From CBFHWU01 sp965659665 (GTDB taxonomy: Bacteria; Bacteroidota; Bacteroidia; Flavobacteriales; Flavobacteriaceae): a stretch of 64,000 bases of DNA. The translations under genes and the position numbers were made by a program. Each line of letters opens with the position of its first letter. The first letter of the stretch is position 1. Location of the stretch: NCBI GenBank assembly GCA_965659665.1, contig CBFHWU010000032.1, positions 1 through 64,000 on the forward strand, read 5' to 3'. This document shows positions 61,964 through 64,000 of this stretch, one piece after another. The notes beneath the pieces were generated by a model. It was not told the origin of the DNA and searched no databases. It was given only the letters and a program-made list of their open reading frames with translations.

Positions 61964-64000
61964 ATGATCGTATCTAAATTTGGTGGAACTTCAGTAGCCG
62001 ATGCCCAATGTATCAACAAGGTTCTAGACATTATTAATTCTAAAAACACTTCACAAGTTGTTGTTGTTTCTGCATTGGGAGGCATCACCGATCAGATTAT
62101 AAAATCTGCCAAAATGGCTGTCGATGGATTTTCCACTTATACGGATGCTATAAAATTAATCGAAAAGCGCCATTTTGATGCTATAAATACCCTCATCCCT
62201 TTTCAGTCAAGAAGCAGTGTATTAAGTCAATTAAAACAACAGATTAATGTTTTAGAAACTTTACATGAGGGAGTTTTTTTACTTCGTGAGCTTTCTCCAA
62301 AAACTCTTGATGCTATGATTAGTTTTGGAGAAACGCTGTCCTATTATATCATTGCTCAAGCTGCCATAGCCAGAGGCTATGATGTCGTAGGAAAAAATGC
62401 ACGTGATTTAATTATTACTCACCAAGTAAATGGCAGAAACAATGTTGATTATTTGACCACAAACGCTAACATTCAACACTATTTTAATTCCTCAAAACAT
62501 TCTATCACTATTTTACCTGGTTTTGTTTCCCAAAATTTAGAGGGAAACCCCACAACATTGGGTCGGGGTGGCTCTGATCTTACTGCAGCAATAATTGCAT
62601 GTGCACTTGAAGTCGAACGACTCGAAATATGGACCGATGTGAGCGGAATGTTTACCGCTAATCCAAAATTAGTTAAACAGGCTAAAGCTATACAAGCTTT
62701 AACCTACCAGGAAGCGATGGAACTTTCTCACTTTGGAGCCAAAGTAATTTATCCTCCTACATTACAACCTGTAACAAAGAAAAATATTCCTGTTTTGATT
62801 AAAAATACATTTGAGGTTAATGCTGACGGCACCCTTATTTCAAATGTTAGTCACCAAAACAATGGAGTGGTAAGGGGAATAAGCCATATTCATAATATAG
62901 CATTACTCACCTTTGAAGGAAGTGGAATGATTGGAGTTCCTGGGTATTCTCAAAAACTTTTATCTGTTTTAGCACAAAACAACATTAATGTGGTGATGAT
63001 TACTCAAGCATCATCTGAGCATTCGATATGTATCGGAATTGATCAAACACATGCTTCTCACAGTAAAAAAATAATCGATGAAGCCTTTAACTTTGAAATT
63101 GAAGCAAACAAAATAAATCCTGTGATTGTTGAGGATCAGCTTTCAATTGTTGCCCTTGTCGGCGAACAAATGAAAAACTACCAAGGAATCAGCGGAAAAA
63201 TGTTTAGCGCATTAGGTAAAAATAACGTCAATGTCAAAGCGATTGCTCAGGGGGCTTCAGAAAAAAATATTACGGCTGTAATTGACTCAAGCGATATCAA
63301 AAAAGCACTCAATATTCTTCACGAAGCTTTTTTTGAAAAACAAGTAAAGCTGCTCAATTTGTTTGTTACAGGAGTTGGTAATGTTGGGAGTAAACTTCTT
63401 GAACAGATTGAAGCCCAAAGATCATATCTCAACGAACATTTAAAACTCAACATACGCGTGGTCGGAATGGCTAATTCAAGAAAAATGTACGCTAATGATC
63501 AAGGGATTGATCTTACTTCATGGAAAGAAACCTTAGAGAGAGGAGAAGATTCAAACAAAATGGATTTTTTTAAAAAAGCAAAAAGTTTTAACCTGCGGAA
63601 CTCTATTTTTGTGGACAACACAGCCAGCGAGGACATTGCCGCTGTTTATTCGAACTACCTTGAAAACAGTATGGGAGTTGTTACTTGCAATAAAATTGCA
63701 GCAGCCGATGCCTTGGCACATTATAAAAACCTAAAAAAACTCTCTCGAAACTTCAATGCTCCTTATTTATTTGAAACTAATGTAGGTGCAGGGTTGCCCA
63801 TCATTGATACCTTAAATAATTTAGTGGCTTCAGGCGATAAAATTCACACCATACAAGCAGTGCTTTCTGGTAGTTTAAATTTTGTTTTTAATCATTTTAG
63901 TGATCAAATATCTTTTCGAAAAGTTGTCGAAATGGCGATGAATGAAGGGTATACAGAACCAGATCCAAAAATTGATCTCAGTGGAGTTGATGTTGCTCGA
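61964..64000 (+). CDS. thrA: Bifunctional aspartate kinase/homoserine dehydrogenase (5' part, runs off window)
   Basis: 679 codons are visible and the frame is open at the window edge. V-S-K-F-G-G-T-S-V-A-D (3-13) and T-L-G-R-G-G-S-D (near 202-209) are aspartate-kinase sites. Two ACT regulatory repeats follow (about 310-465). The homoserine dehydrogenase part starts with T-G-V-G-N-V-G-S-K-L near 470 and reaches T-N-V-G-A-G-L-P-I near 605-613. It makes aspartyl phosphate and homoserine for the methionine, threonine and lysine branch. In flavobacteria it is usually followed by thrB and thrC, which cannot be seen here. Confidence 0.95.
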   Translation, partial: MIVSKFGGTSVADAQCINKVLDIINSKNTSQVVVVSALGGITDQIIKSAKMAVDGFSTYTDAIKLIEKRHFDAINTLIPFQSRSSVLSQLKQQINVLETLHEGVFLLRELSPKTLDAMISFGETLSYYIIAQAAIARGYDVVGKNARDLIITHQVNGRNNVDYLTTNANIQHYFNSSKHSITILPGFVSQNLEGNPTTLGRGGSDLTAAIIACALEVERLEIWTDVSGMFTANPKLVKQAKAIQALTYQEAMELSHFGAKVIYPPTLQPVTKKNIPVLIKNTFEVNADGTLISNVSHQNNGVVRGISHIHNIALLTFEGSGMIGVPGYSQKLLSVLAQNNINVVMITQASSEHSICIGIDQTHASHSKKIIDEAFNFEIEANKINPVIVEDQLSIVALVGEQMKNYQGISGKMFSALGKNNVNVKAIAQGASEKNITAVIDSSDIKKALNILHEAFFEKQVKLLNLFVTGVGNVGSKLLEQIEAQRSYLNEHLKLNIRVVGMANSRKMYANDQGIDLTSWKETLERGEDSNKMDFFKKAKSFNLRNSIFVDNTASEDIAAVYSNYLENSMGVVTCNKIAAADALAHYKNLKKLSRNFNAPYLFETNVGAGLPIIDTLNNLVASGDKIHTIQAVLSGSLNFVFNHFSDQISFRKVVEMAMNEGYTEPDPKIDLSGVDVAR

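Overview
The window is AT-rich chromosomal DNA from a member of the Bacteroidota, almost certainly a marine-type Flavobacteriaceae. The evidence is convergent. There is a type IX secretion sorting tail on the esterase at 47467-48612. Promoters match the Bacteroidota pattern TTG-N17-18-TAnnTTTG (clearest before the tRNAs at 44294, the NlpC/P60 gene at 50828 and thrA at 61903). There are also bacillithiol synthesis (bshA), a fused ThrA, a GH3-beta-lactamase fusion, a divergent tamB/tsaD pair, lptD, and type I sulfatases. Shine-Dalgarno signals are weak throughout, as is usual for this phylum.

Region 1 (1-11 kb) is accessory and partly decayed. It holds a multi-pass membrane protein of the DUF1624/YeiB type, a wrecked copper P-type ATPase joined to the glycine-rich tail of a TPM-type protein, two adjacent formylglycine sulfatases, more than 1 kb of apparently dead DNA, a 2-oxoglutarate/Fe(II) oxygenase, and a lipoprotein metzincin with a GEVED-like tail. 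Region 2 (9.4-19 kb) holds rluF and two small exported proteins. It then holds a CusABC-type metal efflux operon: a HYC/CC small protein, a CusA pump, a TolC channel, a CusB adaptor with a heavy-metal-binding finger and a C-terminal DUF3347, and a separate DUF3347 protein.

Region 3 (19.5-44.3 kb) is mostly core genome. It contains a lysine 6-dehydrogenase-like/DUF1338 pair that points to lysine catabolism via 2-oxoadipate, then bshA and the GH3-beta-lactamase fusion. Next is a split iron-sulfur membrane oxidoreductase that may be an ETF:menaquinone oxidoreductase, with a HAD protein between its halves. It continues with an MCE protein, a cell-wall amidase facing lptD, RidA, a pfkA-gapA-sugar kinase operon, tamB, and the tsaD-rsmE-AI2E-UPF0145 operon, which ends in a 35-residue membrane peptide.

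Region 4 (44.35-47.4 kb) is a small genomic island behind tRNA-Ser(GCU) and tRNA-Arg(UCU). It starts with a 59-codon remnant of a tyrosine integrase. It then carries three copies of a 153-154 bp element whose ends are inverted hairpins with compensatory base changes (REP/BIME-like). These alternate with a secreted orphan, a lipoprotein orphan and two gene fragments. This is the least explained part of the window.

Region 5 (47.4-64 kb) has the T9SS esterase, a PgpH-type HD phosphodiesterase, an NlpC/P60 peptidase, a TPR protein with gyrA, clpC, the nadABC operon, and the first 679 codons of thrA, which runs off the end. No CRISPR array, rRNA or intact transposase gene was seen.
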